Shown here: positions 35,990 to 47,061 of the stretch, one piece after another
Layout of the letters: the number at the start of each line of letters is the position of its first letter
Position numbering within the stretch: position 1 is the first letter of the stretch
Assembly: GCA_033675265.1 (NCBI GenBank)
Contig: JAUJYZ010000854.1
Coordinates: forward strand, 1 to 64,000
Origin: Actinostola sp. cb2023
Taxonomy: Eukaryota > Cnidaria > Anthozoa > Actiniaria > Actinostolidae
Reading direction: 5' to 3'
Length of the DNA: 64,000 bases
Made by a program: the position numbers and the translations under genes
Notes under the pieces: model-generated
Told to the model about the DNA's origin: nothing
The model's database searches: none
Seen by the model: only the letters and a program-made list of their open reading frames with translations

Positions 35990-36640
35990 ACATTTATTTG
36001 TGAAGTTATTCATTCATTATCCTTTCACTTATTATTCTTTATTATTCTCTCACTTATCTTTTCTTTATTTTTCATTCATCCACCACTCTTATTTATTTAT
36101 TTATTTCAAAACCTTTTTACTCCATTATCGTACATTTCGTATTCATTTTCAACCCATTTATTTACCTTTTTTTTTATCTTTCATCTACTTATTTATTTAT
36201 TCACTTCTATTTTTATTTCATTTATTTTCATCTTCTGTCTTCATTTCTATTTTATCTTTTTATTCTTTTTTCCATTTCTCACATTTTTTAATTTTTAATT
36301 TTCATTTATTTTTAATTTTTCTATTTTCTTTTCTCGTTTATTTATTATCATTTATTTTCTTTTGTATATATTTTTTTATCTATTTATTTATTTTTTAAAT
36401 ATTTTTTTATATTTTTTTATATAATATAATTTTCATAATTTTTCCATTACTTTTATCTTTAGTATTCATTTATCATTTATTATTCTTATGCCATTTTTTT
36501 AATTCTTATTCTTATTTTATTTCACTTTATTTTATTTATTTATTTATTTATTATTAATTTTAATTTAATTTTTTTTTAATTTTTAAATTTATTCAGTTTA
36601 TTTATTTATTTATTATTTATTTATTTTTTCTTCTTTTCTT
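35990..36640. repeat. ATTT-rich low-complexity tract (left arm)
   Basis: TTTATTTATTTA-type sequence over 650 bp, mirrored at 37,860-38,520. Confidence 0.9.
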
Positions 36641-36816
36641 TTCCTTCTCCACACGTCTCCCTCTTTCAATATGTATGGATTTAATTGCATTTGCCACCTC
36701 CCAAAAAAACAGCATTGATATACAGTATACTGATAAGGTTTAAAGCAACTTCATTAAAATCACTAGTAAAAGTCATTGTTTGCTCACCGAAAGCAACATT
36801 TCCTTGATATATCCAT

Positions 36817-37188
36817 CCCGGCGTATGCAATCGATAAAATCGATGATCGATTAAAATCGATATTAATCAATAACAATCGATATCAATTTATTTATTGATA
36901 TTGATAATCGATAGGTAATCGATGAACCGAAAATTTGTGACCTTTTATCAATTGAAATATCGATCAATTCACTTTATTCGCGGTATAAACCAAACACTGT
37001 AGCTGACAATCGATGCCAATTGATGCCAATCGATGATCGATATCAATCGATGAGGACAAAATTTGTGACCTATCGATTGGCTAACGATTGACCGATATCA
37101 ATCAATATCAATTAAGTAATTTTATCGATTGATATCGATTTATCGATTGCATTTCCGATCATCGATTTTATCGATTGCATACGCCGGG
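36817..37188. mobile_element. ATCGAT-rich MITE, copy 1 (6-bp duplication ATCCAT)
   Basis: The ends CCCGGCGTATGCAATCGATA are inverted, with ATCCAT directly repeated on both sides. The interior is dense in ATCGAT. Confidence 0.9.
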
Positions 37189-37297
37189 ATCCATCAACTA
37201 CTTCGAAGTTCTGCTCTTCTTTATCCGAATAAGTTTTAACTTATTCGGATCATTTTAAGCGATAAAGAAGAGCAGAACTTCGAAGTAGTTGATGGAT

Positions 37298-37669
37298 CCC
37301 GGCGTATGCAATCGATAAAATCGATGATCGGAAATGCAATCGATAAATCGATATCAATCGATAAAATTACTTAATTGATATTGATTGATATCGGTCAATC
37401 GTTAGCCAATCGATAGGTCACAAATTTTGTCCTCATCGATTGATATCGATCATCGATTGGCATCAATTGGCATCGATTGTCAGCTACAGTGTTTGGTTTA
37501 TACCGCGAATAAAGTGAATTGATCGATATTTCAATTGATAAAAGGTCACAAATTTTCGGTTCATCGATTACCTATCGATTATCAATATCAATAAATAAAT
37601 TGATATCGATTGTTATTGATTAATATCGATTTTAATCGATCATCGATTTTATCGATTGCATACGCCGGG
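37298..37669. mobile_element. ATCGAT-rich MITE, copy 2 (mirror of copy 1)
   Basis: Inverted copy in the other palindrome arm, flanked by ATGGAT, the complement of ATCCAT, so it is the same insertion event duplicated. Confidence 0.9.
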
Positions 37670-38934
37670 ATGGATATATCAAGGAAATGTTGCTTTCGGT
37701 GAGCAAACAATGACTTTTACTAGTGATTTTAATGAAGTTGCTTTAAACCTTATCAGTATACTGTATATCAATGCTGTTTTTTTGGGAGGTGGCAAATGCA
37801 ATTAAATCCATACATATTGAAAGAGGGAGACGTGTGGAGAAGGAAAAGAAAAGAAGAAAAAAAAAAAAAAATAATAAATAAATAAATAAACTGAATAAAT
37901 TTAAAAATTAAAAAAAAATTAAATTAAAATTAATAATAAATAAATAAATAAATAAATAAAATAAAGTGAAATAAAATAAGAATAAGAATTAAAAAAATGG
38001 CATAAGAATAATAAATGATAAATGAATACTAAAGATAAAAGTAATGGAAAAATTATGAAAATTATATTATATAAAAAAATATAAAAAAATATTTAAAAAA
38101 TAAATAAATAGATAAAAAAATATATACAAAAGAAAATAAATGATAATAAATAAACGAGAAAAGAAAATAGAAAAATTAAAAATAAATGAAAATTAAAAAT
38201 TAAAAAATGTGAGAAATGGAAAAAAGAATAAAAAGATAAAATAGAAATGAAGACAGAAGATGAAAATAAATGAAATAAAAATAGAAGTGAATAAATAAAT
38301 AAGTAGATGAAAGATAAAAAAAAAGGTAAATAAATGGGTTGAAAATGAGTACGAAATGTACGATAATGGAGTAAAAAGGTTTTGAAATAAATAAATAAAT
38401 AAGAGTGGTGGATGAATGAAAAATAAAGAAAAGATAAGTGAGAGAATAATAAAGAATAATAAGTGAAAGGATAATGAATGAATAACTTCACAAATAAATG
38501 TAGAATATGTAAATGATAAATAAAGAATAAATGAACAATTAGTAGAAATGTATATGTTTCGTGTAGGTAAATAACTAATGGTGCGTGTAGCGTGGTGGAA
38601 GAACATATGGTGGGGAACGGTGGAGATGTGAAAGAAATGTTGGAAATAATGGTAAATGTTCGCAACGTTACGTAACGCGTGCTATAGACATGTTATCTAA
38701 ATGTTATCCAAACCCGCGGCTTTCCTTTCACTGTCATTTATCCCTCCGCGGAGTAAATCAGTTGCAAACAAGGGCAATATTTGCAAGCTATTTTTTTCAG
38801 CATCACAAACAATTTATTTAGGCTCTTTCGCTTTGGAGATACAGTAATCCTAATCGATCGATATATCAATATACTAGGCTACCTAACAGCAGTGAATGCT
38901 GACGGTGAATGCAATGTTCATAGTAGTTGTCACC

Positions 38935-39283
38935 GGGGGGGGGGGGGGGGGGGGGGGGTACTCCCTTTGTCCAAGTGGTAGGGGTGATCGGCGGTCGGTT
39001 TTGAAAACGACCCTAAAAGGTACGCATAAATTACAAGAGCTATTGAAGCCATATTCATTTCGACCCCTAAAAGGTACGGCCATATATGGCGCCGGAAAAA
39101 GTGATTGTGCTGATATCGTTAATCAGTGACTGGACTATCTTTCTTCTGTTCAATTGACCCTAAAAGGTACGGACTCGTGTTACGTAACTGACTTTTGTGT
39201 CGGAACCCTAAAAGGTACACACAGGAAATATTTTCAACCCTAAAAGGGCCGCCGATCACCCCTACCACTTGGACAAAGGGAGG

Positions 39284-39324
<41 letters not shown>
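38935..39324. mobile_element. Complete G/C-tract element (about 390 bp)
   Basis: It begins with a 24-bp G run then TACTCCCTTTGTCCAAGTGG. It ends with CCACTTGGACAAAGGGAGGA and a 40-bp C run (39,285-39,324), so the ends are inverted. Inside are about six CCCTAAAAGGTACG-type iterons. Non-coding. Confidence 0.85.
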
Positions 39325-39328
<4 letters not shown>

Positions 39329-39369
39329 GGAGTTGTCACTTGTGGATAAGAGTTGGTGCCGGAGAGCTT

Positions 39370-39475
39370 AGAGCACAGGTAGCCCAAGGTATTTATGAGA
39401 GGCTTGTTATTGAGCTGTATATAAGGCTTTGTATGGGACCTTAGCTTAGGCTCTGGCCGATAACTCCGTTGGCGC
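39370..39475 (+). mobile_element. Partial F-family foldback arm
   Basis: CACAGGTAGCCCAAGGTATT and about 100 bp after it match 47,069 onward. Confidence 0.75.
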
Positions 39476-39479
39476 GAAA

Positions 39480-39560
39480 AGCATGATGGTTCTTGAGAAT
39501 TGCATGATGGTTCTTGAGAATTGCATGATGGTTCTTGAGAATTGCATGATGGTTATTGGA
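39480..39560 (+). repeat. Short tandem repeat GCATGATGGTTCTTGAGAATT (about 4 units)
   Basis: Units of 22 bp at about 39,480-39,560. Confidence 0.85.
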
Positions 39561-40046
39561 AACTGCATGCCGGGTAAAAATCGAGATTTTTTTCTGCCTA
39601 CGTGAATGAATTAGAATTGCTTCCTTACTCGCTCGCTTCAGGCTCGCTCGCTGCGTCAGCAATAATAATTTGCATAATCCTAATTCTTTGATTTTAGCTA
39701 TTATTAAACCTGAATCTAAACCCAATTAACATTTGTAGAATAAATGTGAAAAACAATTGAAAAATGTGAACTTTATATAGAGGGCATATTCAGCCATTTT
39801 ATGATGAAATTTACCCACAATGCACCCGATATATTGCTCATATATATTGCTTTTTATTGTTTATGTATAAGAAACGCGTGACATCTCCCGCTACTCTCTT
39901 CGGTTCTCTTCGGCGGGGCGATGTTTCATCCGATCCCGCGCCGAAGAGCATGGATTCTCGAGCATGCGCGGTAAAGTCAGAAATGACGTCAGTTATGACA
40001 CAGTCGTGCAGTGATTGATGCGGCGCCGTAAGCTTTGAACCTTTTA

Positions 40047-40115
40047 TAATAATAATAATAATAATTTATTTATATAGCGCTATTTCCGGTGGTCCAATAG
40101 CGCTTTACAATTAAT
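40047..40115 (-). mobile_element. (AAT)n-linked repeat with TATATAGCGC core
   Basis: AATAATAATTTATTTATATA then GCGCTATTTCCGG and AATAGCGCTTTACAATTAAT. Confidence 0.65.
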
Positions 40116-40239
40116 GTATAGCTGCAAGCTTGCTGAAATTAAACTAGCAAATTAGCCAAACATAGCAATTGCGTTTCCGTAAATCTCACATATAAACGCC
40201 TCGCCTTGGAGCCGTTTTGTACCGCGCATGTCGCTACAG

Positions 40240-40868
40240 TACTCTCGCTACTCTCGCTACTCTTGCTACTCTCGCTACTCTTGCTACCCTCGCTACTCTT
40301 GCTACTCTCGCTACTCTTGCTACTCTCGCTACTCTTGCTACTCTCGCTACCCTAGCTACTCTCGCTACTCTTGCTACTCTCGCTACCCTCGCTACTCTTG
40401 CTACCCTCGCTACTCTTGCTACTCTCGCTACCCTCGCTACCCTCGCTACTCTCGCTACCCTCGCTACTCTTGCTACCCTCGCTACTCTCGCTACCCTCGC
40501 TACTCTCGCTACTCTCGCTACTCTTGCTACTCTCGCTACTCTCGCTACTCTCGCTACTCTTGCTACTCTGGCTACTCTGGCTACTCTTGCTACCCTCGCT
40601 ACTCTGGCTACCCTCGCTACTCTTGCTACCCTCGCTACCCTCGCTACTCTTGCTACTCTCGCTACTCTTGCTACTCTCGCTACTCTTGCTACTCTTGCTA
40701 CTCTCGCTACTCTCGCTACTCTTGCTACTCTGGCTACTCTTGCTACCCTCGCTACTCTTGCTACCCTTGCTACTCTTGCTACTCTCGCTACCCTCGCTAC
40801 TCTTGCTACCCTGGCTACCCTTGATACTCTTGCTACTCTTGCTACTCTTGCTACTCTTGCTACTCCGA
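40240..40868 (+). repeat. 9-bp tandem array GCTACTCTC/T (about 70 units)
   Basis: Units vary almost only at two positions: GCT AC(T/C) CT(C/T/G/A). In one plus frame the whole array reads Leu-Ala-Thr with a single exception (one Asp), because the variable positions are third codon positions. That frame has no upstream ATG (it begins at a TTG), so coding is unproven. The minus strand gives Ser/Lys/Gly-rich shadows. Confidence 0.95.
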
Positions 40869-40899
40869 GTCCGCGCTAGCATGGCTAAGCATGGTACAG

Positions 40900-42025
40900 T
40901 ATTTTTCTATCATCCAAAAAGTTCTCACTCTTAGCATTAGAGTATGGATCGAGCACAGATCTATATGCTCGCCTACATACTCATCACCTGCGTATAGTAG
41001 TCGTCACTGGGGGGATGGAGGATGGTGGGAGGTAAATGGAATCAGGCAGGGTGAGGGGGTTACCTCTGTCCCATCTCCCTCCATGGGTTTATACTATTCC
41101 TTAGAGCACTGGGTTTCAATTACAACATTTACGGTATTGTATATGGTAAAAAGCAATATATATTTATATTTTAATACTAAATAAGTTAATATTGATTAAA
41201 AATAATAATATTTTTGAGAGTTAGTGCGACAAATATTCTAATTACATAAATCATACGAGAACCAATCAGATTCGATAGGCTGAGTGTGAGATAGACTATT
41301 TCTGTTGTATATAGAGTCAATAAATCATCAATTGTAACAGTTCAGTAGTTATGTATAGAAAAATAAGAAGAACTGGTCTGATAAAAATAAACACTCATTA
41401 TTACAAGAAGCCGTTTATATTGCTGCTTATAATGCCAATTTCCAATAAATATAATTTTACAAACTTAACGAGCGTTTTGCTTTGGGATTTCTTCATGATT
41501 GATGTGAAGAAAAGTATGGGATTTTATTCCCATACTGTTATATATATGCTATATTACTTCGGTTTGAAACTACACATCAATCAAGAAAAAATATATTCAC
41601 TAAAAGACTTCGTATCCATTTGATGACTACGTGAAACGTATTTGACGAGTTGACGCGTTGCACGCGCGTAGCCAGTCCCTAAAAATAAAATACATTAATC
41701 TATCATGAATGACATTTCATGCAATATAGTTGACGCGTTGACGCGTTGCACGCGTAGCCAGTTCATATATGACATAGTCAAACAATACTGATATAGTATT
41801 AATTTATTCATGGTAAGACTTTATACGGAATGACGCGTATCCATTTGTGGCTACGCCAAGCACAGTTAGCGTGGTAGGGTATTCTGCAATCTAGCCAAAA
41901 TTGGTTCAAAAATTTCAAACTTTTGCGCGGATTTTTTCCTCCAACGAGTTTCAAAACACAAACCGAAGACTCAAATATCTTATTTATTTTGCCTTATTTT
42001 ACAAATACACGCTTTCTTTATCATT
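40900..42025. other. Unassigned stretch
   Basis: TTGACGCGTTGCACGCG occurs twice (about 41,650 and 41,736), followed by GTAGCCAGT. A 90-codon ORF at 41,351-41,623 has no recognisable features. Confidence 0.4.
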
Positions 42026-42030
42026 GTTTA

Positions 42031-42536
42031 CAGGGGCGGATCCAGGGGGAGGGTTCTGGGGGTTGCAACCCCCCCTATGGATATTTTTTTAATACCGCTT
42101 GTATAGATATGTTTGTCCGTCAGGTCTCTCTTGCACTTTCAGCTCTCTCTCTCTCGTAAGAATAATATAATTCATTCATACTGTTTACACGACCGTTCGA
42201 CTTCGAGGCCGGTTTGACTGATAGCAGAAAGAACCTGCCGTTTTTAGCGTCAAAAACGTATGTGAAGCCTTCATACTTGTAAGCTCACTCAAGAAGACTT
42301 CCAAGCATCTTTGTTGGATGTCCAATAAACTCAAAATTATACTGAAAATTGAGTTTTGTAGTGTTAATAAAACAACTCCAGATCTCTAAAAATTGCATTT
42401 TAGAGCTTGTAGATTTCAAAATTTTCTGGGGGAGCATGCCCCCACACCCCCCCTAGTACTTCGCGGCTTTGCCGCTCACACAACACAACGGCCACAACAC
42501 AACCCCCTGTTTCACAAAAACCTGGATCCGCCCCTG
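42031..42536. mobile_element. hAT-like MITE (CAGGGGCGGATCCAGG ends)
   Basis: CAGGGGCGGATCCAGG at the left is exactly inverted at the right (CCTGGATCCGCCCCTG). The direct flank GTTTA is on both sides (42,026-42,030 and 42,537-42,541). This terminal sequence is typical of hAT-derived elements in many animals. It is 506 bp and non-coding. Confidence 0.88.
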
Positions 42537-42693
42537 GTTTATAATGCAGCTGCTATGCTGTGTCCATTAGCTACAACAACAACGGATAACGATAACGATT
42601 TTTCTGACATATTTTGACTTTTGTTTTCATGTCAAACTCCTGCTGTTTTGATCGCATATTCACTCAATTATTGATCACATTCCTCTGGTTTAG

Positions 42694-43050
42694 TACCAAC
42701 CTTGCTCGATTCAAGGAAGCTGTGGCTTCTGGACAAGAATTGCTGAACAGTTCGGGAGATTTTCCCGACGGCGGAATTCAAAATCTCCCAGGAATGAACG
42801 ATCAAGGTAATTTTTTAATTCTGAAAACTTTGGCACGATTATAAAGTAGATGAAGTCAAAATTCTTGGCATAGTTTGTAATCCGATATGTCAAATTGGTT
42901 TTCTTTGCGAGTACAACAAGTCAAGATCATTTATACTTTTACAACTGTAAGTTCTTATACTATAGTCTTTATAAATTGACTTGTTGTAATTTGTTAGGTA
43001 GAGATGGTTCTGCATCGTCACAGATCAAAACTATGAGAGATTATGAATTG
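42694..43050 (+). CDS. Two phase-compatible exons of an unrecognised gene
   Basis: Exon A is 42,694-42,806, after the acceptor CCTCTGGTTTAG, ending CAAG|GTAATT. Exon B is 42,998-43,050, after TTTGTTAG, ending TTG|GTGAGT. Exon A enters in phase 2 and leaves in phase 1. Exon B (53 bp) enters in phase 1 and leaves in phase 0, so they join in frame. The product reads TNLARFKEAVASGQELLNSS, later LPGMNDQGRDGSASSQIKTM and RDYEL. It looks soluble and hydrophilic. I do not recognise the family. It may be part of the same plus-strand gene as 57,283-60,558, with the transposon nest as intron. Confidence 0.5.
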
Positions 43051-43100
43051 GTGAGTCGCTGTTATACCTGTATTATTGAAGAAATATAAAACGAGCGTAC

Positions 43101-43272
43101 GTGCTACATTGTACATAGTATGTGCAGTTTTAGAGCACGCAGGGACTGATCAGCATATGATAGAAGTGTTAGGAGAAGCACAACGCATAGCGGAGTGCTT
43201 CTCAACACCTCTCGTGTAGTGTTCTGATCAGTGCCCACCCAAGTGCTCTATCACTGCACATACATGTAGCAC
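43101..43272. mobile_element. Hairpin MITE (GTGCTACATTGTACATAGTA ends)
   Basis: GTGCTACATTGTACATAGTA is inverted as ACATACATGTAGCAC. GGACTGATCAG and CTGATCAGTGCC pair inside. Confidence 0.7.
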
Positions 43273-43444
43273 AGTGGACAAGTTTTCTATTTTTCTTTCA
43301 TAAAATACAATTTGAATTTTGTTTGTTACTGTACATAAATGTTTGAATACGTGTGCGTGCTGTGTGCTCTCATAAAGCATGTGGGATACGCATCCTTTGG
43401 CCATTGTAATCAGAGCATGCGTTATATCGAGATAGATTAACGAT

Positions 43445-43700
43445 CGAGTTAGAGGTTGAGTTGAGTTTGAGTTGAGTTTGAGTTACCGTTGAGTTACCTT
43501 TGAGTTAACCAAAAAATTTTTTTTTTTGGGAACAATGTCTTACAACGTTGTTTGAGATTCCCCAACGGGGGGGTATTGCCTATGGTGGCCTGGGGGATAT
43601 TGCCTATGGTGGCCTGGGGAGGGAGAGGAAGGTGGTAAGGGAAACTATTATTCTGGTATGTTAAAGGTCGTGCTACTGAATAACTCGAACTTAATAGAGA
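43445..43700 (+). mobile_element. Element E, third partial copy
   Basis: GAGTTAGAGGTTGAGTTGAG through GAATAACTCGAACTTAATAG matches 34,452-34,690. The CCTATGGTGGCCTGGGG block is duplicated within this copy. Confidence 0.8.
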
Positions 43701-43719
43701 ATATATTTAAATATTAGGT

Positions 43720-44655
43720 ATGTCCTGCAAATTATTTAGGATAGTGCTGTCCCGCCCAACGGTTCCGAAAATCGAACTCCTATTGAGAACATTGCTACCC
43801 ATTTTAAGCCCAAATTTGCGACCTTATACAAGGACCAATTAATCCGTCCCGAACGTCAAAACAGGTACCATATTAATGGATAAGGGATCTTTTTTGGCTG
43901 GGTGAAAGCGGACTCGAAAACCCTACCCTATCGGGCGGTACATACCTATATAGCCAATATATGGGAGTAACCCCCAGAAGCTCAAAATAGAACATGATTG
44001 ACATGTGAAAACACAAAAAGGCAATTTAATTATCTTGAAATCATGCAGTTGCGCTTCAGTACTGAAGCTGTTAAAAACGAGCTGGGATAATTGCATTTGG
44101 CTGGCCACCACAAACTCAGTTAACAGACCACCCCAAAGTCATTTCGCATCTGGCACTCTGTGTTTTATATATCCCGGTCAGTGGGAAAGGAATACTCGCT
44201 GGTCTTACTCTTTCATATTTAACAAATTGACATCACCAGTTTAGTATGTGTATGTTCTTTTATTGCATTTGATTATGAATTTCGTCATAACATCAAAGTA
44301 GTGTGGATCCACGAGGCGATCAGTCACTGAGTTTTTTAACCATGTGTAAGATTTTGTTGCTTTTTTAACCTTTTTCATTTGAGTAGCATTTTTTTTAGTA
44401 GCCGATTTTTTGATGATGATTACCTGAATCTGTTCCAGCAAGAGAAACGACCATTGAAATACAATAATAACAGTTCTACCCTTTTGTATACAGTACTGTA
44501 CTTCAGCCAACACCAATCAATGACCCCTTTGTCGGAAACATTATATAATTGTATAAGCCTAATAAAACTACTAAAATCACGCACAACAATGGAAGGTAAT
44601 AGACAATCACGCATTGTAAGAGAGAAACTAGGATGTGACTAAGAAACAGGAGAGA
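43720..44655. other. Unassigned stretch
   Basis: No gene or repeat is recognised. Confidence 0.4.
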
Positions 44656-44659
44656 TTGA

Positions 44660-45079
44660 GGGGGGGGAGGTGAGGTGGTACTTGGTTAAGAAATGGTTAG
44701 GTATGTGCGGCGAGATGTTCAGACCTGGACCCTGTTTTTGGAATTTGTCACTCGAAAACCTGGATTTACGAATTTCCCAAATAAAAAACCCTGGATTTAC
44801 GAATTTTTATTTACGATGTGATACGATGCAGTCGTCAGGATATTTTGCCAGACTAACACTCTAACAACTTTACGTCTGACTGACGCCATTATTTTTGTTC
44901 GCTAGTTTTACTGAAACGCCGATACCACATTATACAAATGATTAAAAATTAATAAATGTTTTTAGGCTATAACCTGGATTAATGATTTTTATGCGTTCAT
45001 TTAACCTGGATTAGAGAATAAAATGGCCCAAAACCTGGACCCTGTACCGCCGCACATATATATCATGTAATTATTGGAG

Positions 45080-45112
<33 letters not shown>

Positions 45113-45612
45113 GGATAAACGGCGGCACTGGTCACTGCATTTGTCACACACGAAGACATCGTGCACAACGACCACTAGATTATTTTGAAGTCATTTCGCT
45201 ATGCCTTTGTTCGAGAAAACTACTGTCGTTGAAAGTTCGTTCGCCAAAGTCAAAGTTAATTTTATTGATAATATATTGAGAAGCTGCCCGTTTAAAAAGT
45301 GCCATATATTTCAATCTATTCTCTATTAAGTTCGAGTTATTCAGTAGCACGACCTTTAACCGTACCAGAATATAAACAGTTTCCCTTACCATATCCACCC
45401 TCCACCTCCTCCCCAGGCCACCATAGGCAATACCCCCCCCTTGGGGAATCTCAAACAACGCTGTAAGACATTGTTCCAAAAATATAAAAAATTTTGGTTA
45501 ACTCAAAGGTAACTCAACGGTAACTCAACGGTAACTCAACGGTCAACTCAAACTCAACTCAAACAACTTCTAACTCGATACCTCTAACTCGATAAATAGC
45601 CGATCCCCGTTA
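44660..45612 (-). mobile_element. Element E, inverted copy
   Basis: Reverse complement of 34,452-35,302 plus the 32,335-32,361 tip, ending TCGATAAATAGCCGATCCCC. A 30-bp C run (45,081-45,110) stands where the left copy has only CCCCCCTGGGG. Confidence 0.85.
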
Positions 45613-45699
45613 TATCATACTTAATTACATCCATTTTGAAATCACTAGCATTTCCTGTAATCTGATTGGTTAAAAATGGTGCGATTTATTCCCAAATCG

Positions 45700-46131
45700 C
45701 ACCTTTTTAATAAATCGCACCTTTTTGAGCTCTAAATCGCACCAATTTGAACATCCAATGAAATTGCAGGAACAACATAAAACAAGCAATCAGAACACAG
45801 GAAGAAAAAAAATGAAAAAAAATGAACAGGAAAGACTTTGGATTTTACCACAACAAATCTTTCATATTTTACAAAACAAATGGTGACTTTTTCAACTTAC
45901 AGTTTTTTATTGTTGACTATTCCCTCTTTCAAGCTGAAGAGGCACTGAATGTGAATGATTAACCGTCATTTGACATCCATTTGCATTCAGAAAATGCAGA
46001 ATAAACCACCAAAACAGGACCAAAACAAGCGAACAAGCTCCGGTAACTCCTACTCCTAGTCGAAGCGAGTCCATTCCTGAATTTGCGATTGGAAAAACAG
46101 TTCGAGTTTCTAGTAATTCTACACAAGCCAA
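45700..46131. other. Unassigned stretch with AAATCGCACC repeats
   Basis: AAATCGCACC recurs at about 45,706-45,755. A 74-codon minus ORF at 45,907-46,131 with one hydrophobic segment is not supported further. Confidence 0.4.
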
Positions 46132-46405
46132 GATATTGATGAATTAAAGTCTCGGGCCATTAACAATAAGACTAAAACCGTTCCACAAAGCAATGGCTTT
46201 CTGTGTTTGAAAATTGGTGCAAGACGTACAACAATCTTGAAATTGAAATCAACATTGACAACAAAATGCGCCTGTTGTAGATTTGACCTCGACAAGATTC
46301 TCACTCGATCAGTTCTATGCAGAAGTCAAATGCAAGGACGGTGAAGACAACGAACCACAATCTCTAAGAATTATTCAGAGTGCCATTGAGCATCGTTTGA
46401 AGTAG
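46132..46405 (+). pseudogene. Crypton-like (DUF3504/KIAA1958-type) coding fragment
   Basis: The second half (46,283-46,405) reads FSLDQFYAEVKCKDGEDNEP then QSLRIIQSAIEHRLK and a stop. This resembles the conserved stretch of Crypton-derived KIAA1958/QRICH1-type proteins (Tyr-x-Glu-Val-Arg, Asp-Gly, Glu-Pro-x-Ser-Leu, then a helix). An upstream segment in another frame (46,132-46,280) reads ELKSRAINNKTKTVPQSNGF, also plausible for this family, so one frameshift is likely. Cryptons are tyrosine-recombinase transposons; this fragment is too short to be active. The match is by eye from family knowledge. Confidence 0.5.
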
Positions 46406-46789
46406 AATAATTATCCTGTAAGCGTAGTATTTACTGTAAAATGTCCAGTGAATTTCACGGCTCGGCAAATCCTCAACACGAAGGTCATACGACAGCAGGG
46501 CAAGTGATCCCAAAACTGCACCAGCTGTACGTTCAATTACTACTCAAAAGAACAACCAGCAACGGTAAAAAAGCGATGTTGGGCTTCTGTCTGTGATTCT
46601 AACGACGAGAAAGAGAATAAAGAAGGACTTTTGTACCAAGTGTCGAGTAGATTGTACGTTCAACTGACTTTGCATGCTCAATCGTTCAATGCGCACTACT
46701 CGTCACGTGACATTTTGCTGTAAATATTAAAATCGTTGTTTATGTTTTCCGGTATCGAATGAGTGTAAATTTCAAAATGGATATAATTA

Positions 46790-46937
46790 AGTGGTAATTG
46801 AACTTCGTGTCGTGCAATTTTGGTCTGAAATCAAACTTGCAATTACAAATCGCACTCCCGCTACGCGGTCGTGCGATTTTGTAATCGCGCGTTTGATTTC
46901 AGACCAAATTGCACTCCACTCAGTTCAATTACCATTA
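46790..46937. mobile_element. Hairpin MITE (TGGTAATTGAACT ends)
   Basis: TGGTAATTGAACTTCGTG pairs with GTTCAATTACCA. TGGTCTGAAATCAAAC is inverted as GTTTGATTTCAGACCA. Confidence 0.85.
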
Positions 46938-46997
46938 TTAACAGTTGGTGTAATTAATGTACTTATAAATAAATGTATATAACATTTATGATAACAA

Positions 46998-47061
46998 GAC
47001 GCTCAATAAGCGTAGACTCGGACATTTATGACAATGAATGACAATTTGTTTTTGTTACTGA
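46998..47061. mobile_element. Tip of the 7.8-kb-type element, host of element F
   Basis: CAAGACGCTCAATAAGCG matches the terminal motif at 8,964-8,981 (complement). The sequence continues, across element F, into ATGAAACGATATCTTTCAGA at 49,192, which matches 7,994-8,010. Confidence 0.6.

Larger units (their letters stand above)
35303..39192. repeat. 3.9-kb near-perfect palindrome D, arms about 1.9 kb
   Basis: The left arm (35,303-37,225) is the reverse complement of 37,262-39,192. The centre is CCGAATAAGTTTTAACTTAT with a loop of about 35 nt. Both arms contain, in order, part of a G/C-tract element, a C/G run, an AT-rich ATTT tract, and an ATCGAT MITE. Differences are few and mostly in homopolymers. 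The ORFs rich in Phe/Ile/Leu at 35,826-36,398 and 38,093-38,665 are mirror images in AT-rich sequence and are not genes. Confidence 0.93.

Noticed and set aside
35826..36398. 190-codon Phe/Ile/Leu-rich ORF and its mirror at 38,093-38,665, resembling a membrane protein
   Set aside because: It is a translation of TTTATTTA-type low-complexity DNA; the mirror copy is due to the palindrome, and there is no codon structure.
40352..40882. 176-codon Ser/Lys/Gly-rich minus ORF
   Set aside because: Antisense shadow of the 9-bp array.
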